Shown here one piece after another: positions 23,826-32,595 of a stretch of DNA of 35,949 nucleotides (position 1 is the stretch's first letter; every line of letters starts with the position of its first letter). Origin of the DNA: Acidobacteriota bacterium. Its GTDB lineage: Bacteria; Acidobacteriota; Terriglobia; Acidiferrales; UBA7541. The DNA is taken from assembly GCA_016201215.1 (NCBI GenBank), contig JACQDH010000154.1, positions 1 to 35,949 on the forward strand. Reading direction: 5' to 3'. Under the pieces are notes generated by a model. That model did no database searches and was not told the DNA's origin. It saw only the letters and a program-made list of their open reading frames with translations. Position numbers and translations under genes: made by a program.

Positions 23826-24770
23826 CTAGATAAAAAGTTCGCTGATCGACGTTTCTTCATGGATCGAGCGGATGCCGCGGGCGAGCAACTCGGCCACGGT
23901 GAGCACCTTGATCTTGCTGACCTTCTTGGCCTCGGCGCTGAGCGGTATCGAATCGGTCACCACGACTTCGTCGATGGGCGAGCGGCAGAGGCGCTCCACG
24001 GCAGGCCCGGAGAGCACTGGGTGCGTGCAGGCCGCATACACCTTCGTTGCGCCTTCCTTGAGCAAGGCCTCGGCGGTCTTGACCAGCGTGCCGGCCGTAT
24101 CCACGATGTCGTCCACGATCAGCGCCGGGCGTTGTTTCACTTCGCCGATCAGGTGCATCACTTCGCTGACGTCCACGTCCACGCGCCGCTTGTCCACGAT
24201 GGCCAGCGGGGCATCGAGCTTCTTGGCGAAAGCGCGCGCGCGCTCCACGCCGCCCGCATCGGGCGAAACCACGGTGATCGCCTTCAGCGCCTTCTTCTTG
24301 AAATACTCGACCAGCACCGGCGAGGCGTACAGGTGGTCCACCGGTACGTTGAAATACCCCTGGATCTGCGGCGCATGCAGGTCGAGTGTCAGCGCGCGGC
24401 TGGCCCCGGCCGTCTCCAGCAGATCGGCCACCAGCTTGGCGGAGATGGGCACGCGCGGCTTGTCCTTGCGGTCTTGCCGCGCGTAGCAGTAATACGGCAC
24501 CACTGCGGTGATGCGCCAGGCCGAGGCGCGCTTGAAGGCGTCAATCATCATCAGCAGCTCCATCAGGTGAAAGGCCACCGGATGGCAGCAGGGCTGCACG
24601 ACGAAGACGTCGGCGCCGCGCACGTTTTCCAGGATCTGGAAGTAGATCTCGCCGTCGCTGAACTTGCCAAGCGCCGCCTCTCCCGGCTGCGCGCCCAGGT
24701 AACGGCAGATTTCCTCGGCCAGCGGCGGATTTGCGCTTCCGCTGAAGATCTTGAACTTGTCGTCAACCAA
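23826..24770 (-). CDS. prs: ribose-phosphate pyrophosphokinase
   Basis: 314-residue PRPP synthase, supplying PRPP for nucleotide, His and Trp synthesis. FSGSANPPLAEEICRYLG, FSDGEIYFQILENVRG, YYCYARQDRKDKPR and the PRPP-binding loop ALIVDDIVDTAGTL are intact. The start codon is TTG at 24770. It is supported by AAGG six bases upstream, which lies within and just after the ispE stop, and by alignment of MVDDKFKIFSGSANP with the family. It is 10 bases from ispE, suggesting translational coupling. Confidence 0.96.
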   Translation of the reverse strand: MVDDKFKIFSGSANPPLAEEICRYLGAQPGEAALGKFSDGEIYFQILENVRGADVFVVQPCCHPVAFHLMELLMMIDAFKRASAWRITAVVPYYCYARQDRKDKPRVPISAKLVADLLETAGASRALTLDLHAPQIQGYFNVPVDHLYASPVLVEYFKKKALKAITVVSPDAGGVERARAFAKKLDAPLAIVDKRRVDVDVSEVMHLIGEVKQRPALIVDDIVDTAGTLVKTAEALLKEGATKVYAACTHPVLSGPAVERLCRSPIDEVVVTDSIPLSAEAKKVSKIKVLTVAELLARGIRSIHEETSISELFI

Positions 24771-24780
24771 TGAATTACCT

Positions 24781-25695
24781 TCAGGCGCCGGCCCGCATTT
24801 GCTGGGCTCGGCGGTATTGTTCCCGCGAAAGGGTCTCGCAGACGAAAATCTGGTCTTTCAGGAACCCCTCGGCAGCTCGGCGCGCCTGCGCTGGGTTTCG
24901 GAAAAGGGCGAACACCGCCGAACCGCTACCCGCCAGCGCGGCTTCCGCAGCTCCCTGCTCGAGCAAACCCCGCTTAATCCGGCCTAACCGGGGATGCCGC
25001 CGGAAGACCGGCGCCTCAAAATCATTGGAGACGTCGCCCCCCTGTGGGCTCCAGCACAGAGCGCAGAAACTCCATAGTCTAGGGGTTTGCCGGGGCTTTG
25101 TCAATCCAAGGCTGGAGGGTCGCTGTCCCAGCCAGCGGTAGGCGTCGCGCGTGGAGACCGCAATGTCGTACGGCGCGACCACGACAACTGTGCGGGCCGG
25201 CAGATCCGGCAACGGATAGATCTCATCACCCCGGCTGACGCCCAGCGCCCGGCCGCCGAAGAGGAAAAACGGCACGTCCGCACCCAGGCTGGCGGCGATT
25301 TCGATCAACCGAGCGGCGGGCAGCTTTCTCCCCGTGAGGCGTAGCATCCCCCGTAGCGCTGCCGCGGCGTCGCTCGAGCCGCCGCCCAGGCCGCGCCTGA
25401 CCGGGATTTGCTTTTCGAGCTCAATATGCACCCCAGAGCGGATGCGCAACTCCCGCCGCAGCGCAGCGAGCGCGCGATAGACCAGATTATCGCGTCCGGG
25501 CGTCGCCGCCAGCGCCGGGTCGCCGGTCACATCGAGCTCGATGCCCGGCCGGCGCTGCAACGTGAGAGTCAGCGTGTCGTGCAGCCCGATGCTCTGGAAG
25601 ATGGTGCGCAACTCGTGATAACCGTCCGGCCGTTTTCCCAACACCTCGAGACACAGGTTCACCTTGGCGAATGCCGGCAGACGCACCGAAGGCAT
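24781..25695 (-). CDS. ispE: 4-diphosphocytidyl-2-C-methyl-D-erythritol kinase
   Basis: 304-residue GHMP kinase phosphorylating CDP-ME in the MEP isoprenoid pathway. The catalytic Lys region PAFAKVNLCLEVLGKRPDGYH, the ATP loop PVRRGLGGGSSDAAAAL and the C-terminal LAGSGSAVFALF are all present. ispD and ispF lie about 10 kb away, so three consecutive pathway steps are encoded here. It is 11 bases after the TPR gene and 10 bases before prs. Confidence 0.96.
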   Translation of the reverse strand: MPSVRLPAFAKVNLCLEVLGKRPDGYHELRTIFQSIGLHDTLTLTLQRRPGIELDVTGDPALAATPGRDNLVYRALAALRRELRIRSGVHIELEKQIPVRRGLGGGSSDAAAALRGMLRLTGRKLPAARLIEIAASLGADVPFFLFGGRALGVSRGDEIYPLPDLPARTVVVVAPYDIAVSTRDAYRWLGQRPSSLGLTKPRQTPRLWSFCALCWSPQGGDVSNDFEAPVFRRHPRLGRIKRGLLEQGAAEAALAGSGSAVFALFRNPAQARRAAEGFLKDQIFVCETLSREQYRRAQQMRAGA

Positions 25696-25706
25696 AGGTG
25701 GGGATT

Positions 25707-27830
25707 CTACTGCGGCTTGGCTGCGCTTGCAGGTTTTTGCTGGGCCAGGCGGTGCTTCAGGTTGGAAAGCTTCTGTTCGAGAGCGGCCACCTTCTCCGCT
25801 TCATTTTCGGTGGGCAGAGCGCGGCGCCATTCTGCGAGCGCCCTTTCCCACTCGCTGGCGGCCAGATCGATCCTGCCGCTCTTGAAGTACACGTCGCCGA
25901 GGTGATCGCGGATGGTGGGATCGTGGGCGTTGCGCTCGACGGCCTTGCGCAGCGAGCCTTCGGCCTCGGCCAGGCGATTCTGCTTGAAGTAGGCCCAGCC
26001 CAAGCTGTCGAGGTAGGCGCCGTTGTAAGGCTCCTCGGCCAGGGCGCGCTTGACCAGCTCGGTGGCTTCGTCGAGCCGCGTGCCGAGATCGGCCAGCATG
26101 TAGCCGTAGTAATTGAGCGCGGGCGCGTTGCGCGGGTTGAGTTGCAGGACGCGTTTGAACTCGTTTTCCGCCAGATCATGTTTCTTCTGCCGCTCGAAAA
26201 TCGCGCCGAGCAGGAACCAGACCATTTCGTTTTCGGCGGGCCGTGCCGCCAGCTTCTCGGCGGCGCGGGCGGCGGCTTCCGCCTCGGCGTAGCGCCGGCC
26301 GCGCTCATAGACCTGTGCCAGGTCGAGAAAGATCTCGCGGTCCTCGGTGGCTCCAGCGAGCATCTCGCGGAGGAGCCGGGCAGCCTCGTCCGTGTCGCCC
26401 TTCTCTCCGAGCAGGAGCGCGGAGGTCACGCGGATGCTGCGGTCCTTGGGGTAGAGCTCGAGGGCCTTGCGCGAGGTTTCCAGGGCGCGGGGGAGGTCGC
26501 GGTTGGCGCGGTGGGTGTCGATGATCAGGACGCGGGCCCGGCGGTCCTCCTCCTCCCCGAGCTTCAGCATCTCCTGGAAGGTGTTGACCGCCGCGGAGTA
26601 GTTCTCAACGTCGCGGTAGAGCCGCCCCAACTGCTCGTAGAGGATGGCCAGGGTGCGGCGGCTGGTCGGCGAGACTCCGGACTGGGACTTGACTCCCACC
26701 ACGGCATCCGACAGCACGCGGATGGCGTCGCTGAACCGCCCCTGCGCCTCGTAGATCATGGCCTCGTAATAAATCACCTCCAGGCTTCCCGGAGCACGCT
26801 GCTTGGCGTGCAGGAGGTTCTCCTCGGCACGGTCAAGCTGGCGGAGTTGCCGGTAGATCTGCGCCAGGCGGAGGTAGTTGTCCGGGTCGTCGGGCTCGAG
26901 CTCGACGAGTTTCTTGTACTGTTCGAGCGCCGGCGCGTATTTTTCCTGAGCCAGCAGCGACTGAGCCAGCCCGCGGCGGTGGCTGGCTTCGGCAGGATCG
27001 AGTTCCACGGCCTTGCGATAGGCCTGCTCGGCGCGCGCGGAGTTGTGTACCTGCGTGTAGGCGTCGCCCAGCAGATCCAGCAGGCCGGGCGTGGGCGAGC
27101 GCTTCTCGATGCGTTCGAGCAGGGCGATGGCTTCCATCGACTTGCCCTGGTCGAGCAGGAGCTGCGTGAGCTGTTCGATGGCGGGTTCGTTTTCCGGCTC
27201 GCGCTCGAGCACGCCGCGCAGCGCCTTTTCCGCTTTTTCACGGTCGTTCTGCAGGCGGTGAAGGCGCGCCAGCCAGAGCGCGGCTTCGGTGTCGCTCGGG
27301 TCCACGCGCAGGATTTCGCGATACTGCTCAATGGCGCGCCCCACGGTCTCGCGCTGGCCCGCAGCGCCGCTCAAATCCCCGAGCGTGCGGACGTAGATCC
27401 GCGCCAGCAGCCGCCGTGCGGGCAGATTGTCCGCGTCGTGCTTGAGGATCTCCTGCGCTTCGAGCACGGCGTCGCGGATGCGCTGCGCCTTGAAATAGAT
27501 TTCCGCCAGATGCTCGCCGATCACCGGGCTCTTAGGGTCGAGCTCGTAGGCCTTCTTGTAGAACTCGATGGCCAGGTTGGCGTATTCGCTGTGGCTGGTG
27601 GCGTCGTAAAACTCCTCGTTGAGGTGACCCATGGTGAAGTTGGAGTAGGCCTCCGCACGCTTGGCTGGATCCGGCTGGGTGTAGCCCACTGGCGCGTCGG
27701 CGGTCGCCGCTGCACCGGAAGGCCGTGCCGGTGCCGCGGGGGACGCCTGGGGCGGGCCGGTGGCACCTGCCGCCACGGGTCCCGTCAAGATGAGCAGAGA
27801 AAAAGCAACCGACCAGAACAACGTTTTCAT
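25707..27830 (-). CDS. exported tetratricopeptide-repeat protein
   Basis: 707 residues. A signal peptide (MKTLFWSVAFSLLILTGPVAAG) is followed by an Ala/Pro linker and then about 15 TPR units from residue ~70 to 680, with the usual spacing of 34 and helices such as AIEFYKKAYELDPKSPVIGEHLAEIY and ALEQYKKLVELEPDDPDNYLRLAQIYRQ (split by loop turns at Pro). No enzymatic domain is seen. It is probably a periplasmic scaffold for an envelope assembly; a partner cannot be named. It is the first gene of the long minus-strand operon leading to ispE and prs, 11 bases from ispE. Confidence 0.88.
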   Translation of the reverse strand: MKTLFWSVAFSLLILTGPVAAGATGPPQASPAAPARPSGAAATADAPVGYTQPDPAKRAEAYSNFTMGHLNEEFYDATSHSEYANLAIEFYKKAYELDPKSPVIGEHLAEIYFKAQRIRDAVLEAQEILKHDADNLPARRLLARIYVRTLGDLSGAAGQRETVGRAIEQYREILRVDPSDTEAALWLARLHRLQNDREKAEKALRGVLEREPENEPAIEQLTQLLLDQGKSMEAIALLERIEKRSPTPGLLDLLGDAYTQVHNSARAEQAYRKAVELDPAEASHRRGLAQSLLAQEKYAPALEQYKKLVELEPDDPDNYLRLAQIYRQLRQLDRAEENLLHAKQRAPGSLEVIYYEAMIYEAQGRFSDAIRVLSDAVVGVKSQSGVSPTSRRTLAILYEQLGRLYRDVENYSAAVNTFQEMLKLGEEEDRRARVLIIDTHRANRDLPRALETSRKALELYPKDRSIRVTSALLLGEKGDTDEAARLLREMLAGATEDREIFLDLAQVYERGRRYAEAEAAARAAEKLAARPAENEMVWFLLGAIFERQKKHDLAENEFKRVLQLNPRNAPALNYYGYMLADLGTRLDEATELVKRALAEEPYNGAYLDSLGWAYFKQNRLAEAEGSLRKAVERNAHDPTIRDHLGDVYFKSGRIDLAASEWERALAEWRRALPTENEAEKVAALEQKLSNLKHRLAQQKPASAAKPQ

Positions 27831-27995
27831 GAGGCCACCAAATCACCCATTATCCTATACGCTCCCCCGGCGGTCAAAGGCTTGAGCCGGCCCGTTTCCA
27901 CTCCGGCACACTTCCTTCGATTCGATGCGGAAAAGACCGCCGGGGCAGCGCAGGCGCCGGAGGCCAAAGGGCAGAGAAGGGCGACGAAAAAAGGG

Positions 27996-28029
27996 TTGAC
28001 AGCGAGCTTATTTCGATTATACTAGAAAT
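27996..28029 (+). promoter_or_regulatory. arsR promoter with overlapping operator; leaderless start
   Basis: A consensus -35 TTGACA (27996-28001) and -10 TATACT (28018-28023) are separated by 16 bases. The expected transcription start coincides with the A of the arsR ATG at 28030, so the message is probably leaderless. No Shine-Dalgarno precedes the ATG. An imperfect 20-base palindrome with arms ATTTC and GAAAT (28010-28029) covers the -10 box and is a natural ArsR operator for autorepression. Confidence 0.75.
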
Positions 28030-28377
28030 ATGAAGGGGAGCCTTTCCAGCCACCCAGTGGCCCGCTACGCCGACATGCTGGCCGCTATGGGTGCCGAGCC
28101 CCGGCTGCGCATCATGCGCCTGCTGCTCTCGGCGCATCCAGAGGGGTTGGTCGTCGGCGACATCCAGGCCGAGCTGGAAATCCCCGGCTCGACGCTGTCG
28201 CACCATCTGGAAAAACTCAAGAACGAAGGCTTGGTGACGGTGCGTCGCGAGCGCCAGTATCTCTGGTACGCCGCCAATGCAGACGCCCTGCGGGAGCTGC
28301 TGACGTTTCTCTACGAGGAGTGCTGTTCGCGGAGCAAGGCCGTCAAGGCCCAAACTATTGTGCAGTTGAGCCAGTGA
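28030..28377 (+). CDS. arsR: ArsR-family arsenic-responsive repressor
   Basis: 115-residue winged-helix repressor. The recognition helix region is IPGSTLSHHLEKLKNEGLV and the wing VRRERQYLWY. Two adjacent cysteines near the C-terminus (Cys98-Cys99, YEECCSRS) probably bind As(III), as in ArsR types whose thiol site lies outside the alpha-3 helix. It heads the arsR-arsM-acr3-arsC cluster and should control it from the overlapping palindrome. It is transcribed divergently from the TPR gene. Confidence 0.93.
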   Translation: MKGSLSSHPVARYADMLAAMGAEPRLRIMRLLLSAHPEGLVVGDIQAELEIPGSTLSHHLEKLKNEGLVTVRRERQYLWYAANADALRELLTFLYEECCSRSKAVKAQTIVQLSQ

Positions 28378-28423
28378 GATCACAAACCGCCTGCGTTTCT
28401 GAGGCGTTGCCAAAGGAGGAGTT

Positions 28424-29245
28424 GTGAGTGAACGGGATATCCAGGAGATCGTGAAAGAGAAATACGGGCAGGCGGCGTTGCAGGTGACGCGCGGTGGCAG
28501 CGCCTGTTGCGGCGGCGCGGCCTCGACGGGCCAGTGCGACCCCGTCACCGCGAATCTTTACACCGCGAGCGAGACGGCGGAACTGCCTGCCGAGGCGCTG
28601 GCGGCCTCGCTGGGCTGCGGGAACCCGTCGGCCCTGGCGCAACTGCGTCCTGGGGAGACGGTTCTCGATCTCGGCTCGGGCGGCGGGATCGACGTCCTGC
28701 TATCTGCCCGCCGTGTGGGGCCCACGGGAAAAGCCTACGGCCTGGACATGACCGACGAGATGCTCGCACTGGCGCGCGAGAACCAGCGCAAGAGCGGCGT
28801 CGAGAATGTCGAGTTTGTGAAGGGCGCCATCGAAGCCATTCCTCTGCCGGACAACTCCGTGGACGTCATCATCTCCAACTGCGTGATCAACCTCTCAGCG
28901 GATAAGGACCGCGTGCTGGCCGAAGCCTTTCGCGTGCTCCGGCCGGGCGGGCGGCTGGCGGTTTCCGATGTGGTCGTTCGCGGCGAGATGCCGGCGGAGA
29001 TCCGGCGAAGCGTCGAACTGTGGATTGGCTGCGTTGCCGGCGCGCTCGAAGAGAACGAATATCGCGCCAAGCTGGCCCGCGCCGGCTTTGAGGACGTGGA
29101 GCTGGAGCCGACGCGGATCTATCGCGTGGAGGACGCGCGCGCTTTCCTTTCGCAGGCGGGCCTGGAGGTGAACGCCATTGCGCCGCTGGTGGACGAAAAA
29201 TTCATGAGCGCGTTTGTGCGCGCCCGCAAACCGCTGACGGTGTAG
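28424..29245 (+). CDS. arsM: arsenite S-adenosylmethionine methyltransferase
   Basis: 273-residue cytoplasmic enzyme that methylates As(III) to less toxic or volatile species. The SAM site [20 protein letters not shown] and the acidic GLDMTDEML are clear. The conserved arsenic-binding cysteines can be assigned to Cys65 (LGCGNP), Cys153 (ISNCVINL) and Cys203 (WIGCVAG); an additional SACCGG pair lies at 28-29. The GTG start at 28424 has a strong AAAGGAGGA. It is 46 bases after arsR. Confidence 0.95.
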   Translation: MSERDIQEIVKEKYGQAALQVTRGGSACCGGAASTGQCDPVTANLYTASETAELPAEALAASLGCGNPSALAQLRPGETVLDLGSGGGIDVLLSARRVGPTGKAYGLDMTDEMLALARENQRKSGVENVEFVKGAIEAIPLPDNSVDVIISNCVINLSADKDRVLAEAFRVLRPGGRLAVSDVVVRGEMPAEIRRSVELWIGCVAGALEENEYRAKLARAGFEDVELEPTRIYRVEDARAFLSQAGLEVNAIAPLVDEKFMSAFVRARKPLTV

Positions 29246-29285
29246 CGGCAGTTCTCCGCAGAACGGGCGCGGAGGGAGCGAACCC

Positions 29286-30380
29286 CTGCAGGTAACACTT
29301 CCCGCGGTCTCCGCCGAAACAGCCGCCAACAGGCTGAACCTATTCGAGCGCTATTTGACCGTCTGGGTCACACTCTGCATGCTCGCTGGCGTGCTGCTCG
29401 GCAAATTCGCGCCGGGCGTCGTACAGGCACTACGCCAGGTGGAATTCGGACAAGGCAGCCAGGTCAACCTGCCGATCGCCGTGCTGATTTGGCTGATGAT
29501 CACCCCCATGATGATGAAGGTGGACTTCACCGCTATCCGCCACGTGGGGAAGCGCCCGAAGGGATTGCTGGTCACGCTGTTCGTCAACTGGCTGGTGAAG
29601 CCTTTTTCCATGGCGCTGTTGGCTTGGTTCTTTTTCCGGCACGTATTCGCGAACTGGATGGTGCCCGCGGAGGCAGACCAATACATCGCCGGGGCCATCA
29701 TTCTTGCCGCCGCACCATGCACGGCTATGGTTTTCGTCTGGAGCCACCTGACCGAGGGCGACCCAGCGTACACGCTCGTTCAGGTTTCGCTGAATGATTT
29801 GATCATGCTGCTTCTCTTCGCGCCCATCGTCCGCTTCCTGGTCAGCGGCGCGTCCTCACTCCGGGTGCCGTTTGGGGTGCTTCTCTACTCGGTGGTGGCC
29901 TTCATCGTCATCCCTCTGTCGTTGGGGGCTTCCTTGCGCGCCTGGTGGATCCGCCGCCGGGGAAAAGAGTGGTTTGAAAGCAGACTCCTTCCTGGGTTTG
30001 CTCCCGTGACCATCGCCGCGCTGCTGGCAACACTGGTTTTGATCTTTGCATTTCAGTCGGAGAACATCACGGCAAAGTACTTCCACGTTTTTCTGATCGC
30101 GATCCCCATTTCGCTGCAAGTCTATCTGAATGCTTCGCTGGCCTACGGGCTGATGTATTTTCTGAAAGTGCCGTACGCTGTGGCTGCGCCGGGAGCGCTG
30201 ATCGGCGCCAGCAATTTCTTTGAGCTGGCCGTGGCCACGGCCATCGTGCTGTTCGGGCCGGGATCAGGAGCGGCCCTGGCGACTGTGGTGGGTATTCTGG
30301 TGGAAGTGCCGGTGATGCTCTCGGTCTGCGCCGCTTGCAACCGGACCCGTCCGTGGTTCGCATCCTATGCCGACAGGTGA
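29286..30380 (+). CDS. acr3: ACR3-type arsenite efflux permease
   Basis: Inner-membrane As(III)/H+ antiporter with ten hydrophobic segments. The conserved cysteine region AAPCTAMVFVWSHLTEGDPAYTL is split here as AAPCTAMVFVW and LTEGDPAYTLVQVSLND; GASNFFELAVATAI is also typical. No ATG or GTG start exists in the frame, which opens at 29238. The first TTG (29355) would cut off the conserved LNLFERY segment. The CTG at 29286, with GGAGG ten bases upstream, keeps it and is preferred. The stop overlaps arsC by 14 bases. Confidence 0.92.
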   Translation: MQVTLPAVSAETAANRLNLFERYLTVWVTLCMLAGVLLGKFAPGVVQALRQVEFGQGSQVNLPIAVLIWLMITPMMMKVDFTAIRHVGKRPKGLLVTLFVNWLVKPFSMALLAWFFFRHVFANWMVPAEADQYIAGAIILAAAPCTAMVFVWSHLTEGDPAYTLVQVSLNDLIMLLLFAPIVRFLVSGASSLRVPFGVLLYSVVAFIVIPLSLGASLRAWWIRRRGKEWFESRLLPGFAPVTIAALLATLVLIFAFQSENITAKYFHVFLIAIPISLQVYLNASLAYGLMYFLKVPYAVAAPGALIGASNFFELAVATAIVLFGPGSGAALATVVGILVEVPVMLSVCAACNRTRPWFASYADR

Positions 30381-30810
30381 TCCCGCGGAGCAATGGAGGG
30401 TGCTGATTCTGTGCACGGGAAACTCCGCGCGCAGCCAGATGGCCGAAGGCATTCTTCGCACGCTGTCGCAGGGCACGATCGAGGTGCACAGCGCCGGAAC
30501 GCATCCCGCCGGCGTCCATCCGCTCGCCGTGGAAGTGATGAGGGAGATCAACATCGACATTTCCGGCCAGCGCTCCAAGTCAGTCGCCGAGTTCGAGCAA
30601 CAGCAATTCGATACGGTCATCACCGTCTGCGACAAAGCCGCCGAGAGCTGCCCGGTGTTTCCCGGGTCACCGGAGAGAATTCATTTCAGTTTTGAGGATC
30701 CGGCTGCGGTGGAAGGGTCTCGAGAGGAGAGGCTTCGCGCCTTCTGCCGCGTGCGCGACGATTTGACCGAGCGCCTGCGGCTGTTCCTCAAAACGCGCCG
30801 CCCTCAATAG
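30367..30810 (+). CDS. arsC: arsenate reductase, thioredoxin-coupled LMW-phosphatase type
   Basis: 147-residue enzyme reducing As(V) to As(III) for export by ACR3 or methylation by ArsM. The phosphatase loop LCTGNSARSQMAEG gives the nucleophile Cys16. The redox pair is Cys88 and Cys95 in VITVCDKAAESCPVFPG, as in Staphylococcus pI258 ArsC. FEDPAA carries the general-acid Asp. It overlaps the acr3 3' end by 14 bases and so is translationally coupled. It closes the operon. Confidence 0.95.
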   Translation: MPTGDPAEQWRVLILCTGNSARSQMAEGILRTLSQGTIEVHSAGTHPAGVHPLAVEVMREINIDISGQRSKSVAEFEQQQFDTVITVCDKAAESCPVFPGSPERIHFSFEDPAAVEGSREERLRAFCRVRDDLTERLRLFLKTRRPQ

Positions 30811-30811
30811 C

Positions 30812-30846
30812 CGCGCGCTCCGGGCGTGCGCGATTCTTCGTTTTTC
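30812..30846 (+). terminator. probable terminator of the ars operon
   Basis: A 7-bp stem (CGCGCGC with GTGCGCG including one G-T pair, 7-base loop) starts a base after the arsC stop region. It is followed by ATTCTTCGTTTTTC. The main T-run is several bases away from the stem, so efficiency is uncertain. Confidence 0.5.
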
Positions 30847-30847
30847 G

Positions 30848-30876
30848 TTCTCTGTGCCCTCTGTATCTCTGTGGCG
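30848..30876 (-). repeat. CACAGAG-type intergenic repeat, copy 1
   Basis: On the minus strand the sequence reads CGCCACAGAGATACAGAG followed by GGCACAGAGAA. It is made of CACAGAG-like units and matches the element at 35856-35894 in reverse orientation. It lies between the convergent arsC and purH genes. Confidence 0.5.
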
Positions 30877-30890
30877 AGTCCTGAAATGCC

Positions 30891-32459
30891 CTAGTGCCGG
30901 AAATGGCGGATGCCGGTGAAGACCATGGCCAGGCCCAGCTTGTTGGCCATGGCGATCACTTCGGCGTCGCGCACCGATCCTCCCGGCTGGATCACCGCTT
31001 TAGCTCCCGCGCGCGCCGCTTCCTCGACGCCGTCGGGGAAGGGGAAAAACGCGTCGGAGGCCACGACGCTCCCGGCCAGCGGCACCTGCGCCTTCATCAC
31101 CGCAATTTTCACCGAATCCACGCGGCTCATCTGCCCGGCGCCCACGCCGAGTATCTGCCCGGCGCGGGCAAAGACGATGGCGTTGGACTTGACGTGTTTG
31201 GCGACCTTCCACGCAAACAGCAACGCGTCGATCTCCTCCCGCGTCGGCGCGCGCTCGGTGACAGTTTTCAACTCGCTGGCCGCGAGCTCGTGACGGTCCG
31301 GCTCCTGCACGAGCACGCCGCCGGAAATGCGTTTCAGCTCGAGTTCGGCGGGCGCGGCGCCGCTCGCCGTCAGCTCCATGAGCCGGAGATTCTTCTTGGG
31401 AGCGAACGTGGCGCGGGCCGGTGCGTCGTAGCCCGGGGCGGCAATGCACTCGACGAAAAGTTTCCCGACCTCCTCTGCTGTCGCGGCGTCCACCGGCCGG
31501 TTGAACGCAATCACCCCGCCGTAGGCCGAGACCGGGTCACAGGCCAGGGCCTTCCGGTAGGCCTCCACGAGCGTTTCCTGCTCGGCTGCGCCGCAGGGGT
31601 TGGTGTGCTTGATGATCGCCGCCGCGGGCCGCGCGAACTCCTGCACGAGCGACCACGCGGCGTCCAGGTCCACCAGGTTGTTGTAGGAAAGTTCCTTGCC
31701 TTGAAGTTGCCGCGCGCCGGCCAGGCCCGCAGCCGGACGTCCCGCCGGAACGTAAAGCGCCGCGAGCTGGTGCGGGTTTTCGCCGTAGCGCATGGTCTGC
31801 TGCCGGACGAGCGCCACGTGCAGCCGCTCGGGCAGCGCAGCCCGGTCGTCGAGTCGAACCGTGCTGTCAGCGGCGGTGAGTCGCTCGAGCTCGGTGGCGA
31901 TCAGGCCGTCGTACCGCGCCGTGACTGCAAAGGCCTTGCGTGCGAATTCCAGGCGCGTCGCCAGGCTCAGCTCGCGTTTTGTCGAAAGCTCGCCGGCGAC
32001 GCGCGGGTAGTCAGCCGGGTCGGTCACCACCGCCACGCTCTCGAAATTCTTCGCCGCCGAGCGCACCATCGTCGGCCCGCCGATGTCGATGTTTTCGATG
32101 AGCTCCTCGGCGGTGAGGCCGGCCTTGGCGGCCGTGGCCTCGAATGGGTAGAGATTCACCACGACCAGATCGATGGGAGCGATGCCATGCTCGGCCGCCT
32201 GGCGGCGGTCGTCGGGGCTGCCGCGGCGAAACAAAATGCCGCAGTGGACCTTGGGGTGAAGGGTCTTGACGCGCCCGCCCAGCATCTCCGGCCAGCCGGT
32301 GAGCTCGGCGACGTCGCGCACGGGAACCCCGCCCTCACGCAGCAGTTTCGCCGTGCCGCCGGTGGAAACGATTTCGATGCGCAGCGCGGCCAGTTGACGC
32401 GCGAAGTCCAGCACGCCGGTCTTGTCATACACGCTGATGAGTGCTCGTTCGATGGACAC
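30891..32459 (-). CDS. purH: bifunctional AICAR transformylase/IMP cyclohydrolase
   Basis: 522-residue enzyme for the last two steps of IMP synthesis. The start is GTG 32459 (VSIERALISVYDKTGVLDFA), with GGAGG seven bases upstream; an in-frame ATG at 32546 would add 29 unrelated residues. The N-terminal cyclohydrolase (MGS-like) domain covers about 1-195 (IVSTGGTAKLLREGG, LHPKVHCGIL). The AICAR transformylase follows (AAIIKHTNPCGAAE; FFPFPDGVEEAARAG, VFTGIRHFRH). Both active sites look complete. It is convergent with the ars operon. Confidence 0.96.
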   Translation of the reverse strand: MSIERALISVYDKTGVLDFARQLAALRIEIVSTGGTAKLLREGGVPVRDVAELTGWPEMLGGRVKTLHPKVHCGILFRRGSPDDRRQAAEHGIAPIDLVVVNLYPFEATAAKAGLTAEELIENIDIGGPTMVRSAAKNFESVAVVTDPADYPRVAGELSTKRELSLATRLEFARKAFAVTARYDGLIATELERLTAADSTVRLDDRAALPERLHVALVRQQTMRYGENPHQLAALYVPAGRPAAGLAGARQLQGKELSYNNLVDLDAAWSLVQEFARPAAAIIKHTNPCGAAEQETLVEAYRKALACDPVSAYGGVIAFNRPVDAATAEEVGKLFVECIAAPGYDAPARATFAPKKNLRLMELTASGAAPAELELKRISGGVLVQEPDRHELAASELKTVTERAPTREEIDALLFAWKVAKHVKSNAIVFARAGQILGVGAGQMSRVDSVKIAVMKAQVPLAGSVVASDAFFPFPDGVEEAARAGAKAVIQPGGSVRDAEVIAMANKLGLAMVFTGIRHFRH

Positions 32460-32595
32460 ACACGCCTCCAGCGCAATAAAAAAGCTGGTTATTGTATGTG
32501 GGTGCGGGGGATTAAGAAAGGAGCTTTTCGGAAGGCTGGCGGCCAAAAACCGACGACGTCCTGGAGTGTTCCGTTCTTCGAGTGCCCTCCTGGGG

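Noticed and set aside
25698-28025. 775-residue plus-strand open frame opposite the TPR gene
   Set aside because: It is the antisense of the clear TPR gene and of ispE's start. Its sequence has no domain of its own, and long antisense frames are expected in GC-rich codon usage.
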